DNA of 64,000 nt. Source: Papio anubis. Lineage: Eukaryota; Chordata; Mammalia; Primates; Cercopithecidae. Positions 62,705 through 64,000 of the stretch are shown one piece after another (within the stretch, counting starts at the first letter, position 1; every line of letters starts with the position of its first letter). The notes beneath the pieces are model-generated. The model saw only the letters and a list, made by a program, of their open reading frames with translations, was not told where the DNA came from and made no database searches. The position numbers and the translations under genes were made by a program. The stretch spans positions 100,080,043 to 100,144,042 of the forward strand of contig NC_044981.1 in the NCBI RefSeq assembly GCF_008728515.1. Direction: 5' to 3'.

Positions 62705-62845
62705 TAATAATAAATTAGCAAACATTTATTAAGCACCTATAAGCCAGGTATTTTTTGAAGCACTTTACAATGCATTACCACATACAACCCTCACAACACT
62801 ATGAGAAAAAGGGACTTTTGTCCCCATTTTACCAAAGATAAAAAT
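62705..62845 (+). mobile_element. MIR/L2/L3-class fragment
   Basis: 'aacatttattaagcacctat', 'aagccaggtattttttgaag', 'accctcacaacactatgaga' and 'ttgtccccattttacc' are a common mammalian repeat order; the exact family is not certain. Confidence 0.6.
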
Positions 62846-64000
62846 AGACTAAAAGCATTTATACTAATGCTCTAATACTCAATACCTGGAATACTCAATA
62901 AATAGATATTGTTCTTATTGTCATTCACAGCAATGTTAAAATTACTGTCAATAACTATTTAAAAGAAAACTTACTGCCCATTATAAGATATTAAACTATA
63001 TCCTTTATCTATGAAATGTGAACCGAGAAATAAAAACAAATGGACCCTTTTCAAGTAATTCAAGTGTAACATTAAAAGGTACAAACTGCTACCTTCAAAA
63101 ACTAACACAATATCTATAAGATCAAAACACACACACATATACAAACACCTACACAGCCAAAAGGCACATTTTTGTATGTAAACTTTCTAGAATACCTGCA
63201 TTTCCATAAATAATTCACAAAACAGGACTGATTATAGAGGCTCCTCTTAATAGCATTTGTATAGCAAGACAAAATGTTTCTCCCTTTAAGTACTGGCCAC
63301 CTGAAAACCACCAACAGAAGAAGAAGTCTATCCCTCAGCAGAGGTAGTTGCTGTTTTTAACTTTCTAGAGGAGGACAATCTCCAAGTTACAGAAAACTTC
63401 TAAGTACAGTAGAGTACAAAGTACTTTTTTTTCCTCTGCTGTGAGAGAAAGTTGCCAATATAATGTCCAGTCCCCTATAAACACTTAGGTGTTTATTTCC
63501 TACAAACAAGGGAAGTTTCCTCTATAACTAGGTAACAACCATCAAAACCAGAAATTAACTCATCTGATAACATTACTACAATCAGACCCCACTTCAAGTC
63601 TTGCCAATTTTCCAATAATGTCCTTTTATTGCAACATGATTCATGAACTGCCTTTAATTGTCCTGTCCTGTCTCCTTCACTCTGGTATATTTCTTCAATG
63701 TTTTCTTAATTTTCATAACCTTGATAGTTTTAAAGATTACAGGCCAGTTAATTCTGTAGAATGTCCCTCAACTGTATTTAGTCTGATGATTTCTCATGAT
63801 TAGATTTTAGGTGTGTATTCTTGGCAGGAATATCACAGAAGTGATGCCATGTTGTCCTCAGAGCATCCTATCAGCCGGCACACTGCTATGTCTGTTTTGA
63901 TCACTGTCAAGCTTCTCTCCTGTAAGGCATCCTTTTTCTCTTTGTAATTATTCTGTCAGGAGATAATTTGAGACTGTGTAATCATCCTACCCTTCATCAA
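62846..64000 (-). other. HACE1: HACE1 intron, no recognised feature
   Basis: AT-rich with a short CA run at 63127-63137. No exon was found here; the exon preceding residue 523 is presumed beyond the window. Confidence 0.45.

Overview
This is a vertebrate, specifically primate, nuclear window: an AT-rich intronic landscape packed with Alu, L1, MIR/L2 and Tigger repeats, with one split protein-coding gene. Three young Alus (14572-14870, 44169-44466, 55525-55791) carry 'gatccggcc' just before 'actgcactcc'. That variant is typical of the AluYR lineages of Old World monkeys, so a cercopithecid such as a macaque, baboon or green monkey is the best guess. There are no operons, CRISPR arrays or bacterial features.

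The gene is HACE1 (HECT domain and ankyrin repeat E3 ubiquitin ligase 1), on the minus strand. Ten coding exons run from 60137 down to 12881. They splice with GT-AG introns and consistent phases into about 387 residues ending in a stop. Counted back from that stop against the known 909-residue protein, they are residues 523-909, that is the end of the linker and the whole HECT domain. The catalytic Cys876 codon is split across the last intron. The ankyrin half and the promoter lie beyond position 64000. The 3' UTR starts at 12880; a plausible poly(A) signal pair lies at 11344-11357, next to an antisense Alu.

Layout: 1-11340 is downstream flank with old L1 fragments, Alus and a MIR. 11341-28115 holds the 3' UTR and the five most 3' exons. 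28116-54101 is a 26-kb intron with two near-full-length L1s in + orientation (30846-36824; 38182-45579). The second carries a nested 966-bp L1 and a young Alu. The same intron holds a complete Tigger-type DNA transposon (46153-49346) and a tailless U6 retropseudogene. 54102-60137 holds the five exons of the HECT N-lobe and preceding linker. 60138-64000 is further intron.

No wholly new system is evident. The best leads are a recent 0.2-kb duplication that copied the 3' end and splice donor of one HACE1 exon into the next intron, the tailless U6 copy, an Alu with an internal inverted segment, and an Alu that may supply the downstream poly(A) element of HACE1. All family names were assigned by eye from remembered consensus sequences.
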